A stretch of DNA of 64,000 bases, taken from assembly GCF_023634805.2 (NCBI RefSeq), contig NZ_CP106881.1, forward strand, positions 992,001 through 1,056,000. The letters run 5' to 3'. Both the position numbers and the translations under genes were made by a program. This document shows positions 17,329-26,462 of the stretch, one piece after another. The notes below the pieces were generated by a model that made no database searches, was not told the DNA's origin, and worked only from the letters and a program-made list of their open reading frames with translations. The DNA comes from Comamonas endophytica. Its GTDB lineage: Bacteria > Pseudomonadota > Gammaproteobacteria > Burkholderiales > Burkholderiaceae_C. The stretch's first letter is position 1. The number at the start of each line of letters is the position of its first letter.

Positions 17329-18510
17329 TCAAGCCGCCGGGAACGGCAGCGGATAGGTGCCGGGCACCAGGATCGAGCGGTCCACATCGTCGATCTGCGT
17401 GCGGCCGCAGAAGGCCATGCTGATGTCCAGCTCGCGCTGGATGATCTGCAGCGCGCGTGTCACACCGGCCTGGCCGTAGGCGCCCAGGCCATAGAGGAAG
17501 CTGCGCCCGATCAGCGTGCCCTGCGCGCCCAGCGCGCGTGCCTTGAGCACGTCCTGGCCGCTGCGGATGCCGCCATCCATCCAGACCTCGATGTCCCTGC
17601 CCACGGACTCGACGATCGAGGGCAGCGCCGCGATCGTCGAGGGCGCGCCGTCGAGCTGGCGCCCGCCATGGTTGCTGACGATCAGCGCGTCGGCGCCGCT
17701 GTCCACCGCCAGGCGCGCGTCTTCGGCGTCCATGATGCCCTTGAGGATCAGCTTGCCGCCCCAGCGCTTCTTGATCCATTCGACATCGGCCCAGCTCAGC
17801 TGCGGATCGAACTGCTCGGCCGTCCACGCGCCCAGCGACGACAGGTCCGACACGCCCTTGGCATGCCCGACGATGTTGCCGAAGGTGCGCCGCTTCGTGC
17901 CCAGCATGCCCAGGCACCAGTGCGGCTTGGTGGCCAGGTTCAGCAGGTTGCGCAGCGTCGGGCGCGGCGGCGCCGACAGGCCGTTCTTGATGTCCTTGTG
18001 GCGCTGGCCGAGGATCTGCAGGTCGAGCGTGAGCTGCAGCGCCGTGCAGTTCGCGGCCCGCGCCCGGTCGATCAGGTTCTCGATGAAGGAGCGGTCGCGC
18101 ATCACGTACAGCTGGAACCAGAACGGGTGGCGCTGCGTGGCCTCGGCGATGTCTTCCAGCGAGCAGATGCTCATCGTCGACAGCGTGAAGGGAATGCCGA
18201 ATTCCTTGGCCGCGCGCGCGCCCAGGATCTCGCCGTCGGCATGCTGCATGCCCGTGAGCCCCGTCGGCGCGATGGCCACCGGCATGGCCACCTCCTCGCC
18301 CAGCATGGTGCTGCGCGTGCTGCGGCCGCTCAGGTCGACGGCCACGCGCTGGCGCAGCTGGATGCGCTGGAAGTCGCTCTCGTTGGCGCGGTAGGTGCAT
18401 TCGGTGTACGAGCCGCAGTCCGCGTAGTCGTAGAACATGCGCGGCACGCGGCGCCTGGCCATGGTGCGCAGGTCTTCGATGCTGGTGATTTTGGAGAGAT
18501 CGGATGCCAC
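17329..18510 (-). CDS. FMN-dependent alpha-hydroxy-acid dehydrogenase, LldD-like
   Basis: The 393-residue product belongs to the L-lactate/mandelate dehydrogenase and glycolate oxidase family. RVPRMFYDYADCGSYTE at the N-terminus, APTGLTGMQHADGE (FMN site), WFQLYVMRD, and the active-site LIVSNHGGRQLDGAPS with its His-Gly-Gly-Arg are all present. WMDGGIRSGQDVLKA closes the FMN phosphate site. The GTG at 18508-18510 (VASDLSKITSIEDL) gives the family length; the ATG at 18621 would add 37 residues unlike the family. Membrane-coupled L-lactate oxidation (LldD) is the best guess, with mandelate or another 2-hydroxy acid as alternatives. Confidence 0.85.
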   Translation of the reverse strand: MASDLSKITSIEDLRTMARRRVPRMFYDYADCGSYTECTYRANESDFQRIQLRQRVAVDLSGRSTRSTMLGEEVAMPVAIAPTGLTGMQHADGEILGARAAKEFGIPFTLSTMSICSLEDIAEATQRHPFWFQLYVMRDRSFIENLIDRARAANCTALQLTLDLQILGQRHKDIKNGLSAPPRPTLRNLLNLATKPHWCLGMLGTKRRTFGNIVGHAKGVSDLSSLGAWTAEQFDPQLSWADVEWIKKRWGGKLILKGIMDAEDARLAVDSGADALIVSNHGGRQLDGAPSTIAALPSIVESVGRDIEVWMDGGIRSGQDVLKARALGAQGTLIGRSFLYGLGAYGQAGVTRALQIIQRELDISMAFCGRTQIDDVDRSILVPGTYPLPFPAA

Positions 18511-18645
18511 GGGGGTGCCTCTGTTTTTTGAATCCGGATCGTACTGCGTAGGCGCTGGGCTGGGGGCGTTGGGGGGCTGAAAGGATTTGGGGAGGGTTGA
18601 AATTTTGTACAGAGGGCTCAAGGGCGGGCGCGCTGGTTCACTGGA

Positions 18646-18730
18646 GGGGGGCCATTCACCCTTCGACAGGCTCAGGGCGAACGGAGGAAAACCGTTCGTC
18701 CTGAGCCTGTCGAAGGATGGACGGCCCTCC
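18646..18730. repeat. REP-like inverted repeat, copy 2
   Basis: Arms GGGGGCCATTCACCCTTCGACAGG... and ...CCTGAGCCTGTCGAAGGATGGACGGCCC face each other with only about five bases between, giving one long hairpin. It lies between the LldD-like gene and pbpC. Confidence 0.92.
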
Positions 18731-18779
18731 TCTAGAAAACACCGGGCCTACCCCACAAGCCCCTGTGCAGGCCCCGAAA

Positions 18780-21011
18780 TCACCTCACCCTCGCCCCCCT
18801 GACCTCGAACGCCACGCTGTCCAACACCGCTCCCTCGGCATCCCGCAGCTCCATCCGATGCCTCCCCGGCCACGGCAGCCAGGACCAGTGCGCGCCGCGC
18901 GCCACTTCCTTGCCGTCGAGCCACCAGCGCAGCGCGCGCGCATCGCCCGAAGGCAGCTGGGCAGCGAATTGCAAACGCTGGCGCTCGGGTGGGATGTCGG
19001 GGTCAAGCGCGACGATGGTGCCGGGCGCGGGGCGCAGGATGCGGCCCGGCGCGGCCTGGGCCCCGCCCTGCTCGAGCGCGAACAGCGCCTGCTGCGTGCC
19101 CGGCAGGAACCATTCGCTGCGCGCCGCGGACAAGGGCTCGCCCGTCGCCGGGTCGGGCCCGTAGCGCACGGCGGCATGCACCAGTGCGGGCTGCCCCGCA
19201 AGGGCCGGTGGCGGCGCAGGCGCGCGGCTGGGCCTGGCGGCATGCAAATGCGCCATGACCTCGGCCCAGACCGGCGCCGCGCCGCTGCTGCCGCTGACGC
19301 CATGCATCGCCGCGCCGCCCGCATTGCCGACCCAGACGCCCACGGTGTAATGCCGGGACCAGCCCACCGCCCAGTTGTCGCGCATGTCCTTGCTGGTGCC
19401 GGTCTTCACGGCCGTCCAGAAGCGCGTCGCCAGCACGCTGTCGGTACCGAAGGTCGGCGCGCGCGCGTTGCCGTCGGACAGGATATCGCCGACGATGAAT
19501 GCCGCGCGCGCATCGAGCGCGGGCTGGCACGCGGGCCTGGAACGCGCGGCTTCGGCCACGGGCCGCCAGCAGCCGCCGTTCGCCAGCGCGCGATAGGCAT
19601 TGGTGAGCTGCAGCAGCGGCACCTCGGCGCTGCCCAGCGCCAGGCTGTAGCCGTAATAGCTGCCGCTCTCGCGCAGCGGCAGTCCCAGGGCGCGCAGCTG
19701 CGCGAAGAAGGCGTCGGGCGAGACCATCGCCAGCGTGCGCACCGCCGGCACGTTGAGCGAGGCCGCCAGCGCCGTGCGCACCGGCACCCAGCCCTTGAAG
19801 CGCCGGTCGTAGTTCTGCGGGATGTAGAGCCCGCCGGGCGTGGGAATGTGCGCCGGCGAATCCTCGATCAGCGAGGCCGCCGTGAGCCGCTTCTCGGCCA
19901 GCGCCTGGGCATAGAGAAAGGGCTTGAGCGTGGAGCCGGGCTGGCGCAGCGCCAGCACGCCATCGACCTCACCGGCCTGGCTCAGCGTACCCGAGGAGCC
20001 GACCCAGGCCAGCACCTCGCCGCTGGCGTTGTCCAGCACCAGCACCGCGCCGTCTTCCACATTGCGGCCCTGCAGTTCGCGCAGGTGCCGCTGCAGGCTG
20101 CGCACGGCATGGCGCTGCAGCGGGGCACTGAGCGTGCTGCGCACGGCACCCTTCGACAGGCTCAGGGTGAACGGCTTGGAATTATCCGTTCGTCCTGAGC
20201 TGGTCGAAGGATGGGCGGTCTCCGCCAGCACCCGGCGCGCGAAATGCGGCGCCACACCTTCGGCCGCAGGCCACTGCCGCTGCCGCAGGCTGCCTTCGAC
20301 GAACAGCGCCAGCGCATCGCAGTCGATGGATTGCTGCTGCACCTGTTGCAGCAGCGCGCAGGCGCGCTCGGCCACGCGCTGCGGCGGGGCATTGGGCGCG
20401 CGCACCAGCACCGCCGCCACCGCGGCTTCGCGCGCGTCCAGGCCGTGCGCGGCCTTGCCGAACAGGGTGCGCGACAGTGCATCGATGCCCACCAGTTCGC
20501 CGCGAAAGGGCACCAGGTTCAGATAGGCCTCGAGGATCTGGTCCTTGCGCCAGCGCCGGTCCAGCACCTGCGCCGCCACGCTCTGGCCGAGCTTCTGCAC
20601 CAGCGTGCGCCCGCCCGGGCCGCGCTGCCAGTCGCCATCGACCAGGCCCGCCAGCTGCATGCTGATGGTGCTGGCGCCGCGCGTGCGCTGGTGCCACAGC
20701 CGGCCCCAGGCCGCCGAGGACACCGCGGCCCAGTCCACGCCGCTGTGTTCATAGAAGCGCCGGTCTTCGCCGAGCACCAGCGCCGTGCGCAGCGCCGGGG
20801 AGATATCGGCCAGCGCCACCCACTGGCCGCGGCGCACGCTGGCATCGGTGCGCAGCCGCTGCAGCACCTCGCCCTCGCGCGACAGCAGCAGGGTTTCGGA
20901 GGGGCGGTGCGCGCTGCGCACCTCCTCGTAGCTGGGCAGTGCCCATGCGGCGGGAGCGGCCAGCGCCAGGCAGCACAGCGCCAGCGCGCGCGGCCACGGC
21001 TTTGCGCCCAT
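18780..21011 (-). CDS. pbpC: penicillin-binding protein 1C with an in-frame REP insertion
   Basis: A 743-residue class A PBP that polymerises and cross-links glycan strands in the periplasm. After a signal sequence (about 1-25) comes a GT51 glycosyltransferase domain with Glu82 (LGEDRRFYEHSG), then a transpeptidase domain with Ser360/Lys363 (PGSTLKPF) and KTGTSKDMRDNW, then a C-terminal BiPBP_C beta domain. Residues about 266-289 (HPSTSSGRTDNSKPFTLSLSKG) are not PBP sequence: they are the translation of a REP-like repeat placed in frame in the linker between the two catalytic domains. E. coli pbpC is next to the macroglobulin gene yfhM; here five other genes lie between them. Confidence 0.95.
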   Translation of the reverse strand: MGAKPWPRALALCCLALAAPAAWALPSYEEVRSAHRPSETLLLSREGEVLQRLRTDASVRRGQWVALADISPALRTALVLGEDRRFYEHSGVDWAAVSSAAWGRLWHQRTRGASTISMQLAGLVDGDWQRGPGGRTLVQKLGQSVAAQVLDRRWRKDQILEAYLNLVPFRGELVGIDALSRTLFGKAAHGLDAREAAVAAVLVRAPNAPPQRVAERACALLQQVQQQSIDCDALALFVEGSLRQRQWPAAEGVAPHFARRVLAETAHPSTSSGRTDNSKPFTLSLSKGAVRSTLSAPLQRHAVRSLQRHLRELQGRNVEDGAVLVLDNASGEVLAWVGSSGTLSQAGEVDGVLALRQPGSTLKPFLYAQALAEKRLTAASLIEDSPAHIPTPGGLYIPQNYDRRFKGWVPVRTALAASLNVPAVRTLAMVSPDAFFAQLRALGLPLRESGSYYGYSLALGSAEVPLLQLTNAYRALANGGCWRPVAEAARSRPACQPALDARAAFIVGDILSDGNARAPTFGTDSVLATRFWTAVKTGTSKDMRDNWAVGWSRHYTVGVWVGNAGGAAMHGVSGSSGAAPVWAEVMAHLHAARPSRAPAPPPALAGQPALVHAAVRYGPDPATGEPLSAARSEWFLPGTQQALFALEQGGAQAAPGRILRPAPGTIVALDPDIPPERQRLQFAAQLPSGDARALRWWLDGKEVARGAHWSWLPWPGRHRMELRDAEGAVLDSVAFEVRGARVR
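20148..20218. repeat. REP-like inverted repeat, copy 3, inside pbpC
   Basis: CACCCTTCGACAGGCTCAGG...GAACGG and CCGTTCGTCCTGAGC...GTCGAAGGATGGGCGG form a facing pair inside the pbpC reading frame. The frame stays open through it and rejoins recognisable PBP sequence on both sides. Confidence 0.9.
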
Positions 21012-21018
21012 GGCCGGC

Positions 21019-21882
21019 TCAGCCCAGCGTCAGCGCCACGGGCTGATGGTCCGATGCCTGGGTGCGCGCATCGACTTCCCAGGCGCGCACGCGCGGCTTC
21101 AGGCTGTCGCTCACCAGCATGAAGTCGCAGGCAATGGGCTCGGGGCCGTAGCGCCGGTCGAACAGCTTGAAGGTCGGGGGCTGGGGGTGGTCGGGATGCA
21201 GCAGATGCCAGCTGTCATGCCACTGGCCAGGCTTCAGCGCGCCCTCCTCGCCCGCGGCCCAGGGTGCGGTCAGCGCGGCGAATTCCGGCTCGTGCGGCTC
21301 GAAGTTGAAGTCGCCGCACAGCACCGCATGCGGGGTCTGCGACTTGCTCTGGTAGGGCGAGCCGTCGCGGCATTCCTCGGGCGGCGCATCGGCCACGCTG
21401 CAGGCCGCCAGATGCAGGCTGCGCAGCGCGCGCGCCTGCGCCATGCGCTGGGGCTTGGAGTAGAACTCGAGGTGGGTGGTCATGACGCGCACCGCGCCCA
21501 GGCGCGCATCCATCACCGTGACCACGCTGCACACGCGCGGCATGCTGCGCACGCCCGCGTCGGGCGGATAGGGCAGCGGGAAATGCTGCACCTGCAGCGC
21601 CGGCAGCCGCGTGGCGATCACATTGCCGAAGCGCTGGCGGCCGGCACTGGTGAATTCGTCGACCGCGGCGCCGAAGAACAGCTGCCAGCCCGGCAGGAGC
21701 TTTTGCAATTGCGCGAGCTGATCGCCCGGACTGCCCTCCAGGCCCGGGTAGTTCACGGCGATCTCCTGCAGGCACAGCACATCGGCATCGGCAAAACCGC
21801 GCGCGCGCTCGAGAATGCGCTGCGGGCTGACGTGGCCGTCGAGGCCGCAGCACCATTGGGTATTCCAGCTGAGGATTTTCAT
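21019..21882 (-). CDS. endonuclease/exonuclease/phosphatase-family hydrolase
   Basis: A 287-residue metal-dependent phosphodiesterase-fold protein. MKILSWNTQW opens the first strand, CLQE supplies the catalytic Glu, CGDFNFEPHEPEF the Asp-x-Asn motif, and ASDHQPV the C-terminal Asp-His. There is no signal peptide, so it acts in the cytoplasm; its substrate (nucleic acid, lipid headgroup or other phosphodiester) is unknown. The ATG at 21882 is chosen because the frame upstream runs into a REP-like element with no family sequence. pbpC starts seven bases downstream of its stop, so the two may be cotranscribed. Confidence 0.88.
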   Translation of the reverse strand: MKILSWNTQWCCGLDGHVSPQRILERARGFADADVLCLQEIAVNYPGLEGSPGDQLAQLQKLLPGWQLFFGAAVDEFTSAGRQRFGNVIATRLPALQVQHFPLPYPPDAGVRSMPRVCSVVTVMDARLGAVRVMTTHLEFYSKPQRMAQARALRSLHLAACSVADAPPEECRDGSPYQSKSQTPHAVLCGDFNFEPHEPEFAALTAPWAAGEEGALKPGQWHDSWHLLHPDHPQPPTFKLFDRRYGPEPIACDFMLVSDSLKPRVRAWEVDARTQASDHQPVALTLG

Positions 21883-21996
21883 GGGAGCATTACAACCCAA
21901 GCGGCTGGTTGGTCCAAGCCAGTGAATGCCATTTGATGGATGTCGGTGTTTGGGATTGGGGGGCCGTCGAAGGATGGCTCCCTGCGCATATGTTTT

Positions 21997-22106
21997 GAGG
22001 ATAGGCCGTCCATGGTTCGACATGGCTCACCACGAACGGTGAAATGCAAGCACAGCCCTATTCAACCATTCGTCCTGAGCTTGTCGAAGGATGAACGGCC
22101 AGTCCT
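21997..22106. repeat. REP-like inverted repeat, copy 4
   Basis: Arms GAGGATAGGCCGTCCATGGTTCGACATGG... (from 21997) and ...CCTGAGCTTGTCGAAGGATGAACGGCC...TCCTC (to 22106) face each other across about 27 bases. It occupies most of the 317-base gap between ugpE and the EEP hydrolase gene; the remainder of that gap shows nothing else I can name apart from a partial arm near 21961-21978. Confidence 0.9.
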
Positions 22107-22199
22107 CAAGTCTTAAGAGCAGGCGGACCCTGGTTCGACGGAATCACAAGAACGGGTTGATGCCAGCGCACCAGACAAACAGCAGTCTCGAGACATCCC

Positions 22200-23042
22200 C
22201 TACTTGATCCCCGCCCGCATGAAACTCTGCACGAACTGCCGCTGGAACAGCAGGAACGCCAGCAGCAGCGGCGCCGAGGTCATCAGCGTGGCGGCCGTGA
22301 TGGTCGACCATTCCACGCCCTGCTCCACCGAGGAGAACACCTGCAGCCCCACGGTGAGCGGGCGCGACTCGACGCTGTTGGTGATGATCAGCGGCCAGAG
22401 GAAGTTGTTCCAGTGGAAGCTCACCGACACCAGCGCGAACGCGGTGTAGACCGGCCGCGCCAGCGGCACGTACACGCGCCACAGCGTCTGCAGGGCGCTG
22501 GCGCCCTCGACGCGCGCGGCTTCGTCGAGCTCGCGCGGGATGCCCATGAAGGTCTGGCGCAGCAGGAAGATGGCAAAGGCCGAGGCGAAGTACGGCAGGC
22601 CGATGGCCAGCAGGCTGTCGACCACGCCCAGCCTGGCCATGGTCTGGTAGTTCTCCACCAGCAGGATGTCGGGCATGATCATCAGCTGCACCAGCACCAG
22701 CGCGAACGCGACGTTCCTGCCGCGGAACTCGTAGCGCGCGAAGGCATAGGCCGCGAGCGTGCTCAGCACCAGCTGCGCCGCCAGGATCATCGCCACCAGC
22801 AGCGTGGTGTTGAGGAAGTAGCGCGCAAAGGGCGCGGCCTGCCAGGCCTGGCGGAAGTTCTCCAGCGTCCAGGGCGCAGCCAGGTCGAAGCGCGTGGAGA
22901 ACTCGGCCGGGTGGAACGCCGTCCACACCGCGTACACCAGCGGCAGTATCCACAGCAGCGCCAGCAGCCAGGCTGCGGCGGTATCCAGCCACGACGCCGC
23001 GTAAAGCGCCGGGCCCTGGCGCGGCAGTTCTCTTGCGCTCAT
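22200..23042 (-). CDS. ugpE: ABC importer permease, UgpE-type (MalG family)
   Basis: One of the two inner-membrane permease subunits of a carbohydrate/glycerol-phosphate ABC importer. The 280-residue protein has six predicted membrane segments and the cytoplasmic EAA loop with ELDEAARVEGASALQTLWRVYVPLARP, through which it contacts the ATPase. The start ATG at 23042 overlaps the ugpA stop (ATGA); the open frame continues upstream but has no family sequence there. It is the last gene of the ugpC-B-A-E operon; no glycerophosphodiesterase ugpQ follows. Substrate assignment to glycerol-3-phosphate rests on subunit similarity and the operon's Pho box. Confidence 0.85.
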   Translation of the reverse strand: MSARELPRQGPALYAASWLDTAAAWLLALLWILPLVYAVWTAFHPAEFSTRFDLAAPWTLENFRQAWQAAPFARYFLNTTLLVAMILAAQLVLSTLAAYAFARYEFRGRNVAFALVLVQLMIMPDILLVENYQTMARLGVVDSLLAIGLPYFASAFAIFLLRQTFMGIPRELDEAARVEGASALQTLWRVYVPLARPVYTAFALVSVSFHWNNFLWPLIITNSVESRPLTVGLQVFSSVEQGVEWSTITAATLMTSAPLLLAFLLFQRQFVQSFMRAGIK

Positions 23043-23944
23043 TTGTAGTGCACCCGCTTGTCCAAGACGAAAAACTGCAGCAGCGCGACGCTGGCCAGCA
23101 CCACCACCAGCACCACGGTGATCGCCGCCGCATAGCCCGTGTCCCAGAACTTGAAGCCGACCTCGTAGAGGTGGTAGAGCAGCAGGCTGGTGGCGTTGTC
23201 GGGGCCGCCGCGCGTCAGGATGAAGACATGGTCGACCAGCCGGAAGGCATTGACCACGGCATTGACCAGCACGAACAGCGTGGTCGGCATCAAGAGCGGC
23301 CACTGCACGCGCCTGAAGTAGTACCAGCGCGAGGCGCCCTCGATGGCGGCAGCCTCCTTGAGGCTGGGGTTCAGCGTCTGCAGCGCCGCCAGATAGAAGA
23401 TCATGAAGAAGCCAGCCTCCTTCCAGATCGCCACCAGCGTCACGCAGGCCAGCGCCGTCGAGGGATCGCCCAGCCAGTTGTGCGAGGGCAGCCCGAAGGC
23501 GCCCGTGATCTGCTCGAGCAGGCCGTATTGCGGCGTGTAGAAGAACAGCCAGATATTGGCCACTGCGATCATCGGCAGCACCGTCGGCGTGAAATACGCC
23601 ATGCGCAGGAAGGCGCGGCCGGTCAGCCGCTCGTTGACCCACAGCGCCATCGCCAGCGCCAGACCGATCGACAGCGGAATCGTCGCGCCCGCAAACCACA
23701 GGTTGTTGCGCACCGCCTGCCAGAACACCGGGTCCTCGGCCATCACCTGGTAGTTCTCGAGCCCGACCCACTGGCCGGGCCGGCCGCCGCGTGGCGTCGA
23801 GAAGAAGCTGTCGACCAGCGTGGCCAGCGCCGGCCAGTGCGTGAACGACACCAGCAGCGCCAGGGCGGGCAGCAGCAGCAGCCACGCATGCAGCGCATGC
23901 TGGCTCACCGCTGCGCGGGGCGCGTTGTTCGTCGCCGCGGCCAT
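23039..23944 (-). CDS. ugpA: ABC importer permease, UgpA-type (MalF family)
   Basis: The partner permease, 301 residues, six membrane segments, with the EAA-loop motif LKEAAAIEGASRWYYFRRVQWPLLMPT. AWLLLLPALALLVSFTHWPALATLVDSF at the N-terminus is typical of UgpA. It starts four bases after the binding-protein gene stop and overlaps ugpE by four bases, so translation of the three genes is tightly linked. Sugar transport remains an alternative to glycerol-3-phosphate. Confidence 0.86.
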   Translation of the reverse strand: MAAATNNAPRAAVSQHALHAWLLLLPALALLVSFTHWPALATLVDSFFSTPRGGRPGQWVGLENYQVMAEDPVFWQAVRNNLWFAGATIPLSIGLALAMALWVNERLTGRAFLRMAYFTPTVLPMIAVANIWLFFYTPQYGLLEQITGAFGLPSHNWLGDPSTALACVTLVAIWKEAGFFMIFYLAALQTLNPSLKEAAAIEGASRWYYFRRVQWPLLMPTTLFVLVNAVVNAFRLVDHVFILTRGGPDNATSLLLYHLYEVGFKFWDTGYAAAITVVLVVVLASVALLQFFVLDKRVHYK

Positions 23945-23948
23945 CGCT

Positions 23949-25241
23949 TTACTGGTAGCTGCGCAGGATGCGGTCGGCTTCGCGCTGCGCGTCCTTGAGC
24001 GTCTGGGCCGGGGTCTTGCTGCCGTTGAGCGCGGCCTGCACGGCGTCGTTGAGCAGCTTGGTCACGCGCTGGTTGTCATGCGTGGAGAATTCGGCCACCG
24101 ACACCGGCAGCTGGTCGCGCGCGACCAGCGCCTGCGGGAATTCCTGGCCGTATTTCTTCAGCGTGGGCGTCTCGTAGGCCGCGGGCGACACCGCCACATA
24201 GCCGGTGTCCATGCTCCACTGCGCCGCGCGCTCGGGTTGGGTCACCCACTTGATGAACTCGAACGCCGCCTGCTGCTGCGCGGGCGAGGACTTCTTGAAG
24301 ATGTAGAAGTTGCCGCCGCCCGTGGGCGAGCCCTTGCGCACGTTGCCGGCGATCTGGCCGACGCCGAAATCGAACTTGGCATTGGCCTTGATATTGGTCA
24401 GATTGCCGGTGGTGGTGACGATGATCGCCGCCTTCTGCTCGATGAAATCCTTCGGGGTCGTGCCCCACTCGACCACGCCGCTGGGGTGCACGCCCTGGCG
24501 CGCGAGGTTGACCCAGAAGTCCAGCGCCTCGATGACCTTGGGGTGGTCCAGCGTGACCTTGGTGCCGGCCTCGTTGGCCAGCAGCACGCCGTTGGGAGTC
24601 GTCAGCGTTTGCAGCATCCAGTAGCCGAAGCCGGTCGAGGGGATCTGGATGCCGTATTGCGTGACCTTGCCGCTCGCGTCCTTGCGCGTGAGCTTCTGCG
24701 CCGCTTCGCGCAGTTCCGCCCAGTTCTGGGGCGCGCGGTTCGGATCGAGGCCGGCCTGCTTGAACAGGTCCTTGTTGTAGTACATCACCACCGTGGAGCG
24801 CTGGAAGGGCACGCCCCAGGTCTTGCCACCGGTCTGGCTGTTGGCCATGAACGCGGGATAGAAGCTCTTGAGCCAGGCCTGGTCTTCGGCAGTCTTGACG
24901 AACTGGTCGATGGGCGCAATGGCGTCTTCGTCGATCAGCGTGAACATGTCGGTCGACAGCAGCACCGAGGTCGCGGGCGGCTTGCCCGACTTGTGCGCCG
25001 TGAGCGCCTTGACGATGGTTTCCTGGTAGGTGCCGGCGTAGATCGGCGTGACCTTGATGTTCGGATGCGCCTTCATGAAATCGGCAGCGAAGCCGTCGAT
25101 GGTCTTGGCAATGGCGCCGCCCACGGCCACCGGGTAGTAGAAGGGCACTTCCACCTGCGCCTGGGCCTGGGCCTGGGCGGAACCCAGCGTGCCCAGGGCC
25201 GCGGCCAGGGCCAGGGTCTGGATGAAGGTCTTGCGATGCAT
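23949..25241 (-). CDS. ugpB: periplasmic solute-binding protein, UgpB-type
   Basis: A 430-residue family 1 extracellular solute-binding protein that would deliver substrate to UgpAE. The signal peptide is at 1-25 (MHRKTFIQTLALAAALGTLG...AQA). VEVPFYYPVAVGGAIAKTID, TYQETIVKAL and the C-terminal AQREADRIL resemble UgpB. The ATG at 25241 is preceded by CAGGAG at good spacing, which decides the start over upstream codons that lie in ugpC-proximal sequence. It is second in the operon, 67 bases after ugpC. In E. coli, UgpB binds sn-glycerol-3-phosphate and glycerophosphocholine. Confidence 0.87.
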   Translation of the reverse strand: MHRKTFIQTLALAAALGTLGSAQAQAQAQVEVPFYYPVAVGGAIAKTIDGFAADFMKAHPNIKVTPIYAGTYQETIVKALTAHKSGKPPATSVLLSTDMFTLIDEDAIAPIDQFVKTAEDQAWLKSFYPAFMANSQTGGKTWGVPFQRSTVVMYYNKDLFKQAGLDPNRAPQNWAELREAAQKLTRKDASGKVTQYGIQIPSTGFGYWMLQTLTTPNGVLLANEAGTKVTLDHPKVIEALDFWVNLARQGVHPSGVVEWGTTPKDFIEQKAAIIVTTTGNLTNIKANAKFDFGVGQIAGNVRKGSPTGGGNFYIFKKSSPAQQQAAFEFIKWVTQPERAAQWSMDTGYVAVSPAAYETPTLKKYGQEFPQALVARDQLPVSVAEFSTHDNQRVTKLLNDAVQAALNGSKTPAQTLKDAQREADRILRSYQ

Positions 25242-25308
25242 GGGAGCTCCTGAAAAGATCAGACAACGAGGCACTGCCGTTGCAATGCCCGAAAAAAAGA
25301 GTGCTGGG

Positions 25309-26346
<1,038 letters not shown>

Positions 26347-26352
26347 GGCGCC

Positions 26353-26386
26353 AGTCTAGGCAAGCCACGTGACGAATGGATGTCAA
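26353..26386 (-). promoter_or_regulatory. candidate Pho box and -10 of the ugp operon
   Basis: On the minus strand TTGACAT-CCAT-TCGTCAC (26386 to 26369) resembles the PhoB direct repeat CTGTCAT-N4-CTGTCAC (five of seven matches in each half, correct 11-base spacing). Ten bases later is TAGACT (26358-26353), a plausible -10. The same layout occurs before phoX. Transcription would start at or next to the ugpC ATG. Confidence 0.6.
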
Positions 26387-26416
26387 TTTTGCAGGTGCTT
26401 ACCCTGAGGTTGCCAA

Positions 26417-26449
26417 GTCCTTGCCGCAGTTTGTGACTGCGGCAAGGAC
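26417..26449 (-). terminator. perfect 14-bp hairpin between macroglobulin gene and ugpC
   Basis: GTCCTTGCCGCAGT and ACTGCGGCAAGGAC pair perfectly around a five-base loop, 14 bases after the macroglobulin stop. There is no U-tract, so it is either a factor-assisted 3' end/stability element or an operator; it is not a classical intrinsic terminator. Confidence 0.55.
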
Positions 26450-26462
26450 CGCGTGTGGCATG

